64,000 bases of DNA, from positions 192,331,543 to 192,395,542 of the forward strand of contig NC_091119.1 in the NCBI RefSeq assembly GCF_040183065.1. The letters are read 5' to 3'. Positions 35,117 to 47,334 of the stretch are shown in pieces. Below the pieces are notes generated by a model that saw nothing but the letters and a program-made list of their open reading frames with translations, was not told the DNA's origin and ran no database searches. Position 1 is the stretch's first letter. Each line of letters starts with the position of its first letter. This DNA comes from Periplaneta americana. Its lineage: Eukaryota > Arthropoda > Insecta > Blattodea > Blattidae. The position numbers were made by a program, and so were the translations under genes.

Positions 35117-35697
35117 ATGTTATTTTTCGTACTATTCCGAAGAAAATTTATGATATTAACATTTGCATAATATACTAAATATGAAATTATACTTTAAATA
35201 CGCTGCATTAAAATGTTGTCTGTACGTATTATTTCCAAAAGAAATTTATTAAAAAATATATCAAATGTGCGTAGAATACGAAATATGATTTTCTGAAATT
35301 ATTTTAGGTCGAGAACGTGCAAATCTATTAAGGTAATCTTGATAAACGCCAGAATATTCAAGGAAATAAACGTAGACAACGTGATGGAATATTATTGGCT
35401 ATTTACGCAAATTCTCGCCTGTGATTTAAATCAATTCAATGATGGAGAAATAGTAAAGTGGTTTATGATTAAAGCTGCCGAATTAATTTGCCAAATTGAA
35501 TAAAAGATTTCGAGTCTCTCATGTTAACCAAGCGCTTTCCTAATAATTCGCCACTGACCGCCTTAGCGATTACGATAAGGTGAAGCAGGTCACAGCAGTT
35601 TATATTTCCCATTCTACTCTGCAGTCTCCTCTCCTAGTAAACAAACTATTTCAAATCGAGTGCCCCACGTAACCGAAAATTGTGCCCATGTATCTAG
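35117..35697. other. No recognised feature
   Basis: AT-rich sequence between the hAT relic and a MITE; no frames or repeats noted. Confidence 0.5.
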
Positions 35698-35859
35698 TAT
35701 ATACAGTCACGAAGCTAGAGTTGTGAGGGTGCTAGGAACAATAGACTGTGTCGGTACTATTTCGCATTGTCTGTAATGAGGCGATATTAGCGATCCTAGT
35801 GTTGAGCAACTATCTATGCATGCATATTTACTACGTATTGAGTTTCGTGACTGTATATA
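35698..35859. mobile_element. 162-bp MITE with TATATACAGTCACGAA ends, copy 1
   Basis: Ends TATATACAGTCACGAAGCT and its inverted partner GTTTCGTGACTGTATATA. The interior contains 'GAGGCGATATTAGCGATCC'. The second copy at 55858-56020 is about 90% identical. TA-rich flanks fit a Tc1/mariner-type MITE. Confidence 0.85.
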
Positions 35860-36498
35860 CTAGACTGTGGAAATACATCCCACCGCTTCACTCATCCTTA
35901 TTACTTCTTATGTAAACTTGGCAACATCCGTTCACGTACAAGCCATGCTCTTTTCGAGATGGTTACAGGAATTTCATGCATGCGCGGGAGAAAATTGTCT
36001 TTAGCTGGCCGCTTATGACTTGTCAAGAGCACAAAGCGTTAAGTGAACATGATGAGTATCTATCCTACAGATGCCAGGTGCATCGATGTCTATCGTTCAC
36101 GTGCTATATCTCGAGGAGGAAATTTAATAGCCTGTAGATGTCAGCATCTGACTGTAAGAACGTTTACTTTACGAGGATGTGTGTACAGTGCTGCTACGAG
36201 AGTGTAGTTAGTGAATTACTATACTTCAGTGTCGGCATAATAGCATAGCTTGGCTTTCAAACACATGCTGGCTGACTGTGGTGGTGGTGTGAATTTAAGT
36301 ATCTGTATGGTAGTGTATAATATTTAAGAATAATATTTACTGGCATGTAATTATAGTAATCAATCTATGCGAATGGGATTACAGCACTGGTATAGGCTAT
36401 AGTGTATCAGTGTGTTGTGAATCAAAATATATTACTGAACACACGCGTTTGTAAATAACGGGACTGTGGTATGTATTCATTTTTAACAAACGTAAACA

Positions 36499-36583
36499 AT
36501 GACCTCTGTTCAAGTAATTTTGAACAGTAAAGAACTGGGTAAACTGGCTTACCAGGAAAAATTAGAAATAAAAAGACTGGGTT

Positions 36584-36645
<62 letters not shown>

Positions 36646-36794
36646 TGTTTTGAATTTATATACGGTTTTTTTCGATAGTGAGACATTGGAATCATGACAT
36701 TTCATACTAGGCTAAATGTACGATTTCAAATTCCCTTCGATTTTGGAACCACAAAATTGTGAACACATAATATTTTATCACGAGCCGCCACTGT
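36499..36794 (+). mobile_element. hAT (ZMYM1-like) relic with right terminal repeat
   Basis: An ATG frame reads MTSVQVILNSKELGKLAYQE then KLEIKRLG, like the start of ZMYM1-type hAT proteins, and runs into an (ATT)n expansion at 36583-36642. The segment ends CACGAGCCGCCACTG, a hAT right end identical to that at 40872-40886. The left end was not found. Confidence 0.55.
36583..36642. repeat. (ATT)n microsatellite
   Basis: About 20 ATT units interrupting the hAT relic's reading frame. Confidence 0.9.
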
Positions 36795-38292
36795 ATCAGA
36801 GTCTTCTTCAGTTACAAGCCGGAGCATGGGTAGGTTTGGCAACGCTGAGTGGAGGCGGGAGATTCTAAAGTGCTATTGATGTAATTGTGCTGGCTCATTG
36901 CTTTCGTTGTACGTAACGTGTATTTTTTCAATATTACTTTATGCACAAAGGTAAGATCAAGATTCAGAGTACTGATGTAAATTATTACGGATTCGAAATT
37001 AGTATTTTATTGCAATCCATAGACGCCGACTATGGGTATGCTCGGTCGCTCAAGCAAACCCAAAATTTGAGTCATTAAAAATTGTAGTATTATTTTTTCT
37101 TTATGTTACTATTCTGTAAAAATAAAAAATAAATAAATAAATAAACGTTTTCATCGTGCCCAACCGGCACTATAAAGGTTTGCTTCTTGACCATGATTAA
37201 AATCGACTCACTCATCGCATTGATGGGCGGCTGGCTTTTATAATACACCGCTGTAAAAAGGTTATCTTAAAACAAACGACTAATTGAATTCGTAGGAATT
37301 AAAATCCACGTTGATATATAAGTGAAGTGACCGTTTTCTAAATAGTCCGAATATTAAGGGAATGCCCAGGCCGCTACTGTTTGTTTGAGGAAAATCTATA
37401 GCCTATATATAATTTGAACTGGTAATGAAAATTACGGGAAAACGGCTCAACGGATTTTAATAAATGACCCCTCATTTTGAAGCTTGGAACCCAAAGTTTT
37501 TCAGAAAAATAGTAGTTTTCAGTGAAATGTCAATTTTCCTACAACATTTTTCTATTTTCCAAAATTCATCTTTCGTCAGTTTTGAGAACTAATTAATTGC
37601 ATTTCAGAATAAAACAAAACACACACTACAATAAACAATAGACTATTACACGAAGACCATGACCTACAGGATTGCTGACATACTTAGAGTTCAGATGAGT
37701 CAGATTCTTTCACATCATAACGCCAATATGTCGATCTTCATTTGTGTAATTTCTTGATAACATATAAGAATAATTTACAGGTCTGATTCTCTGGTCTCTA
37801 GTTTTCCGAGTACAGCTGTGTATTGGATATTAAGAACTACAAAACTTAAGAATGTTTGATGACATTATTACCATTAAAAATGAAATATTATTATAGTTAA
37901 TGCAACACATAATGGTATACTGATGATATGAAAGTGAAATCTTTTGGGGCCTTAAGTAAGTAGACGCATAGAAAGAAGATTTTATATTAGATCTGCATTT
38001 CTATAATATACTGAGTAATATATATTACTGAAAACTATGAAACTTACGTAACAGCGTGGTTGATCGTTGCGTCAACATTTGTTGAGACTATAAATTAGGA
38101 ATGCCTATAACATCGACATCAACGTGAAGTTTCGATTTTATGCACGAGAACGTATAATCTCATAAACTTCTTTCCATCTGACTGTAGATAATTATTTGAA
38201 GAGAAGTAATATAATGATAACGAGATACTAAGGTTATTGTTATGAACTTAACACTACTTGTATTAAACTTGTAGGATATGTGGAAATCAAAC

Positions 38293-38323
38293 CACAGTAT
38301 AGAGAACATATCTCTATACTGTG
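38293..38323. repeat. Perfect 13-bp hairpin
   Basis: CACAGTATAGAGA, a 5-base loop (ACATA), then TCTCTATACTGTG: a perfect inverted repeat. AT-rich flanks also echo each other (AATCAAACCA versus GATCAAACAG). Too short for a standard pre-miRNA. Confidence 0.8.
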
Positions 38324-38871
38324 ATCAAACAGTGGTTTTCTTCTGCGCACAAGGAAGTAATGCCATTGTTTAAAACTTCTGTCGTACGTAATTTTGACGT
38401 ATAATGGATAAACAATTGATCCTCACTACTTTTCCCGCCAAGAGAGCACCTCCTTCTTTTAGCCATGCCTCTGTCTTTCAGTTGCTGACTATAGTAGTCG
38501 TGACAGCAGGTTGCAACTTGGCCAACTTATTATGAGATATAATTATTTGGAAGTGTACGTCAGATTTAAGTATCAATAGTATTAATAGAAAATTTTCTGT
38601 TAGTGCAGTTTATTTATTCCCTTAAGTGTGTTTTATCTAACAAAGTAACACTGGATGAAAACTTCCGTGGTGATCGACACTACTCTGCAGATAATAGATG
38701 AAAGTTCAGATGATGATGCTGATGATGACGCTGAAGGCAATGTAGAGATTGAATATGAAACTTGTAACAATGACAAGGATCTAAGATACAGTAGGAGAGA
38801 TTGAGAATCACGTAGAAAGCAAGCGAATGGAGAAAGAAGGCAAAAAACTAGAAAACAGGAAGAAAGGAAAA

Positions 38872-38964
38872 GGAGAAGAGAAGAGAAGAGAAGAGAAGAG
38901 AAGAGAAGAGAAGAGAAGAGAAGAGAAGAGAAGAGAAGAGAAGAGAAGAGAAGAGAAGAGAAGA
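38872..38964. repeat. (AGAAG)n microsatellite
   Basis: About 18 perfect pentanucleotide units in purine-only DNA. Confidence 0.95.
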
Positions 38965-39255
38965 TATTTTCATAACTCTAACCTACAATCCACAATAACC
39001 TGAAATAGCTATTGCTTCACTCCCACATGTAAAACCGACTGATCGTTCTGACATTGTTACTTGCGTTTTCGCATTGGAACTCAAGAACTGAAGATATATA
39101 GGTTAAATAAAAAGTATTTAGCATGAAGAAAACCATTCACAGGTGTAGGCCTATGTTTCATTATTATGGAAGCAAATAACTTCCAAAATGTCTGGTATTC
39201 TTCATTGGAAATAAATTTGAAAAAAATTAATTTGAACTTCTAATGAACTTAGCAG

Positions 39256-40886
39256 CAGGGGCATAAGAGCTGCGGAGCTGCAGCACTCCCTGCTTTGACA
39301 GGAAAATAAAAATAATATTTATTTTAATTTGTAGAAGAATTGTTACAATTTTTATTGGTAAATTGCTTTATATTTCATCTGGCCGGGAATATGTACTATT
39401 ATCTTATGCATAATCTTTTTGCGCGTCGACTGTATTGGAATTGACACTGCATTCAAAGTCGTCCTGGGATCTGCAGGATGGAACAGCTCATAAGAGAGTG
39501 TGTCTTGCATGGTCAGGGGGTAGAGAGGTGAAGGGAATCAGAGGGAAACTGCCGCTGTTTAAAACCCATATTTCACTGCAGTGGCTTGCAGAGCCAGGCC
39601 ACAAGTGATCTTTCCTCCCCTCCCACACCACTATTGTAATGGTGCGTCAAATGGATTCTCTATTCCCTTGAAACTTAATGACAAAATTTTTATTTTATTT
39701 TCACATACTTATTGTTGTAGAATCTTATCGAGTGAATATAACGACATTAAAATTCTCTTTTGCCTTATTATTATGTATATATCCAGCCTCCAGCAGAACC
39801 TAATATTTGCCTTAACTCAAAATTATTGCACGAGTAGAATCCTTTTGATATAGCACGTAAAATACGAAAGGGACTTCTTTTCCAGTTTTAGAAAATTATT
39901 GTTGACCATCAGTATATCTGAGTGTTGCTTTGGTGTGACGTCTTAATACCGTAACTTAAACAGTGCAAATTTGCAAGCATGAGTGTGTGTGAATTACAGA
40001 ATATTAATTTTATTTTTCTCAACTTTCCCTTGCGGAGAAGATTGATGTAATGAAGTGAAATTAAAGGGCCGTCCTTACCCGACTTAAATCTTACTCAAGC
40101 CATCCAGCCAAAATAGTGCATATATGTAAGGAAGTATAACAATGAAATTTACGCTAAGCATTTGTGGTTACGTGGATGTGAACAAAAAAAAAAAAATCTG
40201 TATTTTGTTTTCCCTGCCTCCTCTTCGGTGGTGATGCTGCATGGACTAGGAGTGGTGTGACACATTTAGGACATTTGCCCCTAAAAAGCAAAATGCACGA
40301 ATCTTCGCAGTCTCACCTGAAAAATGTTGTTTCATTGGCTATGTTACGCAAAACTAACACTACTGTGTAATTAAGTGAAACGAACAGAACAAACATTCTC
40401 AAACATAATCAAGAAGTGAGAAAAAATCGTGAAATTATTTTTAAAAAATATTGATTGTATCAAATTTTGTGGCCAATATGAACTTCCCCTTAGGGGACAT
40501 AATGATAAAACGATTCGAAGAACCCTGATGTGTTTCGTGGGTTGCTACAGTTCGTGAGTAATCTAAACGAGCCTCTCAAAAATCATTTGGAACATGCCAC
40601 TGTTGAAAGGTGATTCTAAGACAATTCAGAATGAACTGGTAGATTGTAAGTTGAGTGTCTGCTGATCTGAAATTCAGACTGAAATCGATGGTATTAGTTT
40701 TTTTTTTAGTGATTAGCAAATGATGCCACAGACATCTCCCAACTAAGTCAGGAAGTTTTGGTTTTTCGATATGTAGTGCATTTATTTTTGTCCTATACTT
40801 ATTAGAAATGGTATCAAGAAGTGAAATTTGTATGTACCAAAATCTACTGCAGCTCTCCCAATCCACAAGTTCACGAGCCGCCACTG
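39256..40886 (+). mobile_element. hAT element (ZMYM1-like), 1.6 kb, decayed
   Basis: Left end CAGGGGC, right end GCCACTG preceded by CACGAGCC. Flanks CTTAGCAG (39248-39255) and GTTAGCAG (40887-40894) match at 7 of 8 bases, a hAT-type target duplication. The plus-strand interior carries ZMYM1-like transposase remains. The right end is shared exactly with the relic at 36794. Confidence 0.65.
40030..40560 (+). pseudogene. ZMYM1-like hAT transposase, N-terminal half relic
   Basis: Pieces in successive plus frames: EKIDVMK, PDLNLTQAIQPK, TMKFTLSICGYVDVN, a cysteine pair after FxFPC-like residues near 40205-40220, then WTRSGVTHLGHL, KMHESSQSHLKNVVSLAMLR and NILKHNQEVRKNREI, and CIKFCGQYELPLRGHN-like residues. 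The order matches the TTF/ZMYM zinc-finger region of ZMYM1-type hAT proteins. At least four frame changes. Confidence 0.6.
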
Positions 40887-40894
40887 GTTAGCAG

Positions 40895-41445
40895 TATTTG
40901 CTGCACAAACCACTAGTTTTTACTTTAATATTGTTCTTGGTTTGCCAAGGATTGGCCTTACGTGGTCATGTTCTAATTTTCTGACTTCTTGTGGCATCCC
41001 GTCTCTTTTGGAACCACCAGGTATTAGTCGTGCAGATGGTAAACGACCCGATGGTCTGACCTTAATTCCATGGTCTAGAGGAAAATCTTTAATTTGGGAC
41101 TGCACTTGCGTTGACACTCTAGCTCCATCTCACTTACCGAATACCTCCAGACGCGCAGCATCTGCTGCTGAATTAGCTGTGAAGAAGAAAGTCAATAAAT
41201 ATGCTTATCTTTTAGACAATTATATCTTTGTCCCATTTGCTGTGGAGACCTTCGGTCCTTGGAGTCATGACGCTAAAGTTTTGGTATCTCAAATAGGCCA
41301 AATTTTGATCTCCATTACTGGTGATCGCCGTTGCACTACTTATTTGCGTCAATGCTTAAGTATTGCTATTCAACGCGGAAATGCAATGAGCGTTTTGGGT
41401 ACTCTTCCAGAGTCCAGCCCTTTGGACGAACTTTTTCTCCTGTAA
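40895..41445 (+). pseudogene. Mobile-element ORF with nuclease-like C-terminal domain
   Basis: An open frame of about 180 codons to a TAA at 41443-41445, starting inside (no natural start). Motifs: [88 protein letters not shown] recognise this series from a C-terminal region of reverse-transcriptase-related ORFs spread in cnidarians and arthropods, but cannot name the clade. The RPD ... W-D-T spacing could be a PD-(D/E)xK-like fold (inference). No RT lies upstream; the hAT at 39256-40886 abuts its left side. Remarkably it has no stop, unlike its neighbours. Confidence 0.55.
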
Positions 41446-41642
41446 AATTTTTTATCTCTGTGTAAATGTTTATATTTAGTTTTTATATATGCGTAATTAT
41501 AACGGTGAAAATATTGTTAATCAAATAATTTTTAATTTTTTTTTTTTCATAAGTGTATATTATTTTTGGGAGTGTTTTTTGTAAGTAATTTTATGAGGTT
41601 GTTATTGATATGCTGATAAATTATTTGTATAAGTCATTAATA

Positions 41643-42127
41643 TATATAAAAAATTTTCTAATTTTGTCAATCTTCTGAAATTACATTCCGAGGATGTACC
41701 CGAACTGAAACTATGGCTTAATCAGACTAGTTACAGGTGGATGTCTCATGACATAATTAATGAAATTATAACATCGATAAGCATGTCTCTTCAGACAATT
41801 TTGATTCAACATATAAAAGAATATGATTTATATGCATTAATGTTGGACGAGACATCTGATATATCAATTAGAGAGCAGGAGCAGATGTCTGTTTGTTTTC
41901 GTACTGTTGACCAAAATTTTGCTGTTCATGACTTGTTTTGTGATTTTTATGAGCTCTCATTAACTGATTCAGATACCCTGTTTAAATCTGTGAAGGATAT
42001 ATTATTAAGATATTCTATTTCTGTGAACAATTGTCGTGTGCTATTGGCGCAAAAAACGTTAGCGGTTGTCTGCAAGGATTACAGTCACGGATTATTTATA
42101 TATCTTAATGTTGTCTTACCTACTTAC
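41643..42127 (+). pseudogene. ZMYM1-like hAT transposase, middle fragment
   Basis: Open from about 41664: NFVNLLKLHSEDVPELKLWL, YRWMSHDIINEII, then YALMLDETSDISIREQEQMS (first catalytic Asp in LDE), VDQNFAVHDLFCDFYEL and ISVNNCRVLL. Matches the RNase-H-like start of ZMYM1-type hAT transposases. It stops matching after NNCR, where GQCYDG would be expected, and is cut by the LINE at 42130. Orientation and family match the element at 39256 but it lies beyond that element's right end, so it is a separate copy or a rearranged piece. Confidence 0.75.
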
Positions 42128-42129
42128 TT

Positions 42130-44164
42130 ACTGGCTTTTAAGGAACCCAGAGGTTCATTACCGCCCTCACATAAGCCCCCCATTGGTCCCTATCCTGAGC
42201 AAGATTAATCCAGTCTCTATCATCATATCCCACCTCCCTCAAATCCATTTTAATATTAGCTTCCCATCTACGTCTCGGCCTACCCAAAGGTCTTTTCCCC
42301 TCTGGCCTCCCAACTAACACACTATATGCATTTCTGGATTCGTCCATACGTGCTACATTCCCTGCCCATCTCAGACGTCTGGATTTAATGTTCCTAATTA
42401 TGTCAGGTGAAGGATATAATGCGTGCAGCTCTGCGTTGTGTAACTTTCTCCATTCTCCTGTAACTTCATCCCTTTTAGCCCCAAATATTTTCCTAAGAAC
42501 CTTATTCTCAAAAACCCTCAATCTCTGTTCCTCTCTCAAAGTGAGAGTCCAAGTTTCACAGCCATACAGAACAACCGGTAATATAACTGTTTTATAAATT
42601 CTAACTTTCAGATTTTTTGACAGCAGACTAGATGACAAAAGCTTCTCAATCGAATAATAACAGGCATTTCCCATATTTATTCTGTGTTTAATTTCCTCCC
42701 GAGTGTCATCTATATTTGTTACTGTTGCTCCAAGATATTTGAATTTTTCCACCTCTTCGAAGGATAAATCTCCAACTTTTATAGTTGCATTTCGCACAAT
42801 ATTCTGGTCACGAGACATAATCATATACTTTGTCTTTTCGGAATTTACTTCCAAACCTATCTCTTTACTTGCTTCAAGTAGAATTTCCGCATGTTCCCTA
42901 ATCGTTTGAGGATTTTCTCCTAACATATTCACGTCATCCGCATAGACAAGAAGCTGACGTAACCCGTTCAATTCCAAACCCTCTCTGTTATCCTGAACTT
43001 TCCTAATGGCATATTCTAGAGCAAAGTTAAAAAGTAAAGGTGATAGTGCATCTCTCTGCTTTAGCCCGCAGTGAATTGGAAAAGCATCAGATAGAAAATG
43101 GCCTATATGGACTCTGCTGTAAGTTTCACTAAGACACATTTTAATTAATCGAACTAGTTTCTTGGGAATACCAAATTCAATAAGAATATTATATAAAACT
43201 TCTCTCTTAACCGAGCCATACGCCTTTTTGAAATCTATGAATAACTGATGTACTGTACCCTTATATTCCCATTTTTTCTCCAATATCTGTTGAATACAAA
43301 AAATCTGATCAATAGTCGATCTATTACGCCTGAAACCACACTGATGATCACCAATAATTTCATCTACGTACGGAGTTAATCTTCTCAAAAGGATATTCGA
43401 CAAAATTTTGTACGACGTCAACAAAAGTGATATTCCTCGAAAGTTACTACAGTTAGTCTTGTCCCCCTAGGTACGATTATGGACTCCTTCCATTGTTATG
43501 GTACAATTTCCTTTTCCCAAATTGCAAGTACAAGTTTATAAATTTCGCTAGATAATATGCTTCCACCCTCTTGTATTAATTCTGCTGGAATTTGATCGAT
43601 ACCTGGAGACTTGTACTTTTTCAGATTTTCTATCGAAATTTCGACTTCAGAAAGTGTGGGTTCGGGTATAAATGGCTCAGCAGTTTGTATTTGAATTTCG
43701 TCCCGATCATTTCTACTTGGCCTATGTATATTTAGTAGTTGCCCAAAATAGTTTTTCCATCTGTTAAGGATTGAATGAGAGTCTGCAAGCAAGTCACCCT
43801 TCTCATCCTTGATCACATTTACCCTTGCCTGATATCCATTTTTAAATTCCTTTATACCCTTATATAAATCTCGAATGTTTTTATTCTTACTATTTGTTTC
43901 TATCTCATTCAGTTTTTCCTTCAAGAAATCTCTCTTTTTATTCCTAAGTGTACGACTTGCTTCCTGTCTTTCATTGAAATAATTATCTCTATTCTCCTCA
44001 ATTGGATCCTGTAAGAATTTCAATTTTGCCTGTTTCCTTCTATCTACTGCAATGGAACAATCTTCATCAAACCACGGTTTCTTTTTCTTAGTTTCATGAT
44101 AACCTATGCTCTGCTCAGCTGCAATTTTGATATTATCTCGAATATTGTCCCACACGCTATTGTC
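42130..44164 (-). mobile_element. LINE family B (RTE-like), 5'-truncated, RT domain largely open
   Basis: Two minus-strand frames. 44163-43496 carries KKKKPWFDEDCSIAVDRRKQ, then PTLSEVEISIENLKKYKSPG and IPAELIQEGG. 43424-42138 carries the palm: [45 protein letters not shown] (usual Gly of QGD is Arg), [13 protein letters not shown], then [18 protein letters not shown] and [13 protein letters not shown], ending [13 protein letters not shown]. One disruption near 43430-43496. No upstream APE endonuclease, so it is 5'-truncated. The 3' end reads into an AGTAAGTAAGTAGG tail next to the hAT fragment. RTE-like is my best clade guess. Confidence 0.85.
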
Positions 44165-44978
44165 TATCATCTGATATCTTCTTTTGCCCCGAACTTTTCT
44201 TTTGTTCACCATTCTTTCCATCCTTCAGAAGGCAGTTTCTTCTCAGCCAGTTACCCAACTACTTCCTTTTTCTCTTCCTGATCAGTTTCAGCATCATTCT
44301 TTCTTCACCCACTCTTTCCAACACAGCTTAATTTCTTATTCTGTCTGTCCACTTCACACACTCCATTCTTCTCCATATCCACATTTCAAATGCTTCTACT
44401 CACTTCTCTTCTCTTCACTTCGTCGTAATGTCCATGTTTCTGCCCCATACAATGCTACACTCCACACAAAGCACTTCACTAGTATCTTCCTTAGTTCTTT
44501 TTCCAGAGGTCTGCAGAAGATGCTCCTTTTTCTATTAAAAGCTTCCTTGACAATTGCTATCCTCCTTTTGACTTCCTGGCAGCAGCTCATGTTACACCCA
44601 AAGTATTTGAAGCTGTCCACTTGCTCTACTGCCTCATTTAGAATTCGCTAGTTTACCTCCTTTACTTTTCTTCCTATAACCATGGTCTTCATCTTGTTGG
44701 CATTTACCTTCATCCCATACTGCTCACAGCTATCATTTAGCTCCAGTAGCATATCCCTTAGCATCATCTCCTCTTCTGCTCACAACGCCATATCATCACA
44801 AATCTTATGCACTTTATTCTTCTTCTTCCTACTATCACTCCTCCCATGTTCTGAAAACAGTTCCTTACTAAATCCTCCAAGTAGATGTTGAACAGGATAG
44901 TGATAAAGGGCATTCTTGACGTATTCCTCTCCCTATTTCACTTCCTTTTGACATTTCTTCTATTATTGATAGAATTTG
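44165..44978 (-). mobile_element. LINE family A fragment joined to family B
   Basis: Minus strand: from IIEEMSKGS-like residues near 44975, through a region ending CDDMAL (the palm box, decayed), VDSFKYFGCNMSCCQEVKRR, KCFVWSVALYGAETWTLRRS, to MVNKRKVRGKRRYQMID at 44213-44163, where family B begins in the same frame. Several stops upstream of 44221. The family's own 3' UTR and (AAT)n tail, seen at 6893, are missing here. Confidence 0.8.
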
Positions 44979-44979
44979 A

Positions 44980-45834
44980 ACATGTTGTTGTTGTTTTCTA
45001 ATGCCAGGCATTTGACAATAAAGTCATTTGACCTCTTGCACTCCAATATTTTTCAAAGATATTGTCATGGTTAGCCACTGAAGCACAGATTTTGAGATGT
45101 TCTGAATCCATTTCTTGATTTGAGTTGCACAATGGGCAGTCAGGGGACTGATATATTCCAATTCTATGCAGGTGTTTCGCCAAACAATCATGGCCTGTTG
45201 CCAATCTAAATGCAGCTACAGACGATTTTCGTGGTAAATCGAGAATTAACTGTGGATTATGATGCAGAGAGTTCCATTTTTTCCCTTGAGATTGTGTTAT
45301 CAAATTTTGTTTGTTGAAGTCTGAGTATGTAGATTTAATAAATCTTTTCACAGAGGAATACGTAGATTTAGTAACAGGTCTGTAAGTAGCAGTGCTACCC
45401 TTCTTTGCTAAAGCATCCGCATTCTCGTTTCCCAGGATTCCACATTGGAATACAATTCTTTTATTGAGTGTTATTAGTTGAGAGCATTTTATTTATTTCT
45501 GCTATTTGAGATGGTGTGTGTCTAGAGACTATTGATAGAATAGCTGCTTTGGAATCTGACAATATAACTGCATTTTTAAATTTATTGATGTGGCATAGAA
45601 GATTCCTGAGACTTTCACTTATTGCAGTGATTTTTCCATCAAAACTTGTTGTTCCATACCCAAGAGTTCTATAAAGTGAGAAGAGACAGCACGTAACACC
45701 TGCACTGGCACCTTGTTCTCTGGAGATCAAGGATCTGTCGGTGTATAAATGAAGCCAATTTTGTGGAGGGTACCTAATATTAATTGTCTCTAAAGACAAT
45801 TGTTTCATTATTTCAGTGTTTATTTCTGATTTCA
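44980..45834 (-). mobile_element. LINE family C, copy 1 (RNase H end)
   Basis: The minus strand carries the C-terminal RNase H: LHLYTDRSLISREQGA (usual Gly after TD is Arg), ILSDSKAAILSI, then a truncated stretch, and the zinc-binding end CPLCNSNQEMDSEHLKIC, finishing SNAWH. An (AAC)n tail abuts family A. Several frames. Confidence 0.85.
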
Positions 45835-45977
45835 GAACACTGTATCATGCATTTTTTTCTGTATAGATCAGGGTGTAATGGGACATTATTTTTCTAGATG
45901 TTATCAATAATTCAAAGGAAATTTCATAATCTAGCAAAAATGTAACAAAATTGAAGATCCAGGCCCTATATAATTAG

Positions 45978-46648
45978 TTGTTGTTTTCTAATGCCAGGCA
46001 TTTGACAATAAAGTCATTTGACCTCTTGCACTCCAATATGGTTAGCCACTGACGCACAGATTTTGAGGTGTTCTGAATCCATTTCTTGATTTGAGTTGCA
46101 CAATGGGCAGTTAGGGGGCTGATATATTCCAATTCTATGCAAATGCTTGGCCAAACAATCATGACCTGTTGCCAATCTAAATGCAGCTACAGACGATTTT
46201 CGTGGTAAATTGGGAATTAACTGTGGATTATGATGCAGAGAGTTCCATTTTTTCCCTTGAGATTGTGTTATCAAATTTTGTTTGTTGAAGTCTGAGTATG
46301 TAGATTTAATAAATCTTTTCACAGAGGAATACGTAGATTTAGTAACAGGTCTGTAAGTAGCAGTGCTGCCCTTCTTTGCTAAAGCATCCGCATTCTCGTT
46401 TCCCACGATTCCATCCTGGTATGGTATCCATTGGAATACAATTCTTTTATTGAGTGTTATTAGTTGAGAGAGCATTTTATTTATTTCTGCTATTTGAGAT
46501 GAAGGTGTGTGTCTAGAGACTATTGATAGAATAGCTGCTTTGGAGTCTGACAATATAACTGCATTTTTAAATTTATTGATGGGGCATAGAAGATTCCTGA
46601 GACTTTCACTTATTGCAGTGATTTCTCCATCAAAACTTGTTGTTTTGT
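45978..46648 (-). mobile_element. LINE family C, copy 2, with 9-bp target duplication
   Basis: Same 3' end as copy 1, 5'-truncated within the RNase H domain (from about DGEI). TATAATTAG flanks both sides (45969-45977 and 46649-46657). The minus frame 46553-46014 is open through NENADALAKKGSTATYRPV to the zinc-binding end, then diverges after a small deletion. Confidence 0.85.
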
Positions 46649-46657
46649 TATAATTAG

Positions 46658-47334
46658 TAAAAACACATAAAACGAATAAAATCAGCTGTATTGCAAATTG
46701 AATTAATTCGGATGTGTAGTCACGTGAAGGGAGGAATGCAGTATCATCACATTCCTGGATTCCTGATGAGAGAATCTGGCAACCCTGGTATAGTAGCTAC
46801 ACACATGATTTTATTCATATAATAACAAAAACAACACAAAAATTGGATTTTAATACTGTTTATTTCAACATATATTTAAAAAAAAATCATAATGAACTCT
46901 TGAGTAATTAAATATAATTTCTAGCAAGAAAAATTAATATCACGACAACCATTTTAACTCGTAAAAAAGAGCTTAGCACTTAATGCATATCAGACCAATA
47001 TTGATTGATAGCTTTGATAAATATAAACTGCTTGCATATTTAAAAGAAATATTTCACAAATATATATAAATTTATTTTTTAAGTCTGTTATTAAAGAAGA
47101 GGTGATAACGGGAATCAAGGAACATAATATACAGTTCAGTTTTGCTAATGACGTAATAGTCAGGGAGTATAATTTATGACAAAAACAGTGAAACTTGTGT
47201 CTCTTGATGTACAATCAGTTTACAAAATTTAAGTTGATACCTATTAAATATTCCGAAAGTGACATTATTTCCTTCACACTCGTCTAATTCATTTTTGCAG
47301 CTGTGGTATCGTCCACCTTCAACACTTGTTATTT
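46658..47334 (-). other. CCDC124: CCDC124 3' UTR with candidate poly(A) signals
   Basis: Follows the CCDC124 stop on the minus strand. AATAAA occurs (minus strand) at 47071-47076 and 46859-46864. AT-rich and repeat-free until the LINE at 46648, so the transcript probably ends within this stretch. Which signal is used cannot be told. Confidence 0.55.

Larger units (their letters stand above)
36795..39247. other. Intergenic DNA, mostly featureless
   Basis: AT-rich with no protein-like frames. Contains the hairpin at 38293 and the pentanucleotide repeat at 38872, listed separately. Confidence 0.5.

Noticed and set aside
44184-44891. Plus-strand 155- and 69-codon frames
   Set aside because: Antisense of LINE family A coding sequence; the minus-strand reading carries the protein motifs.
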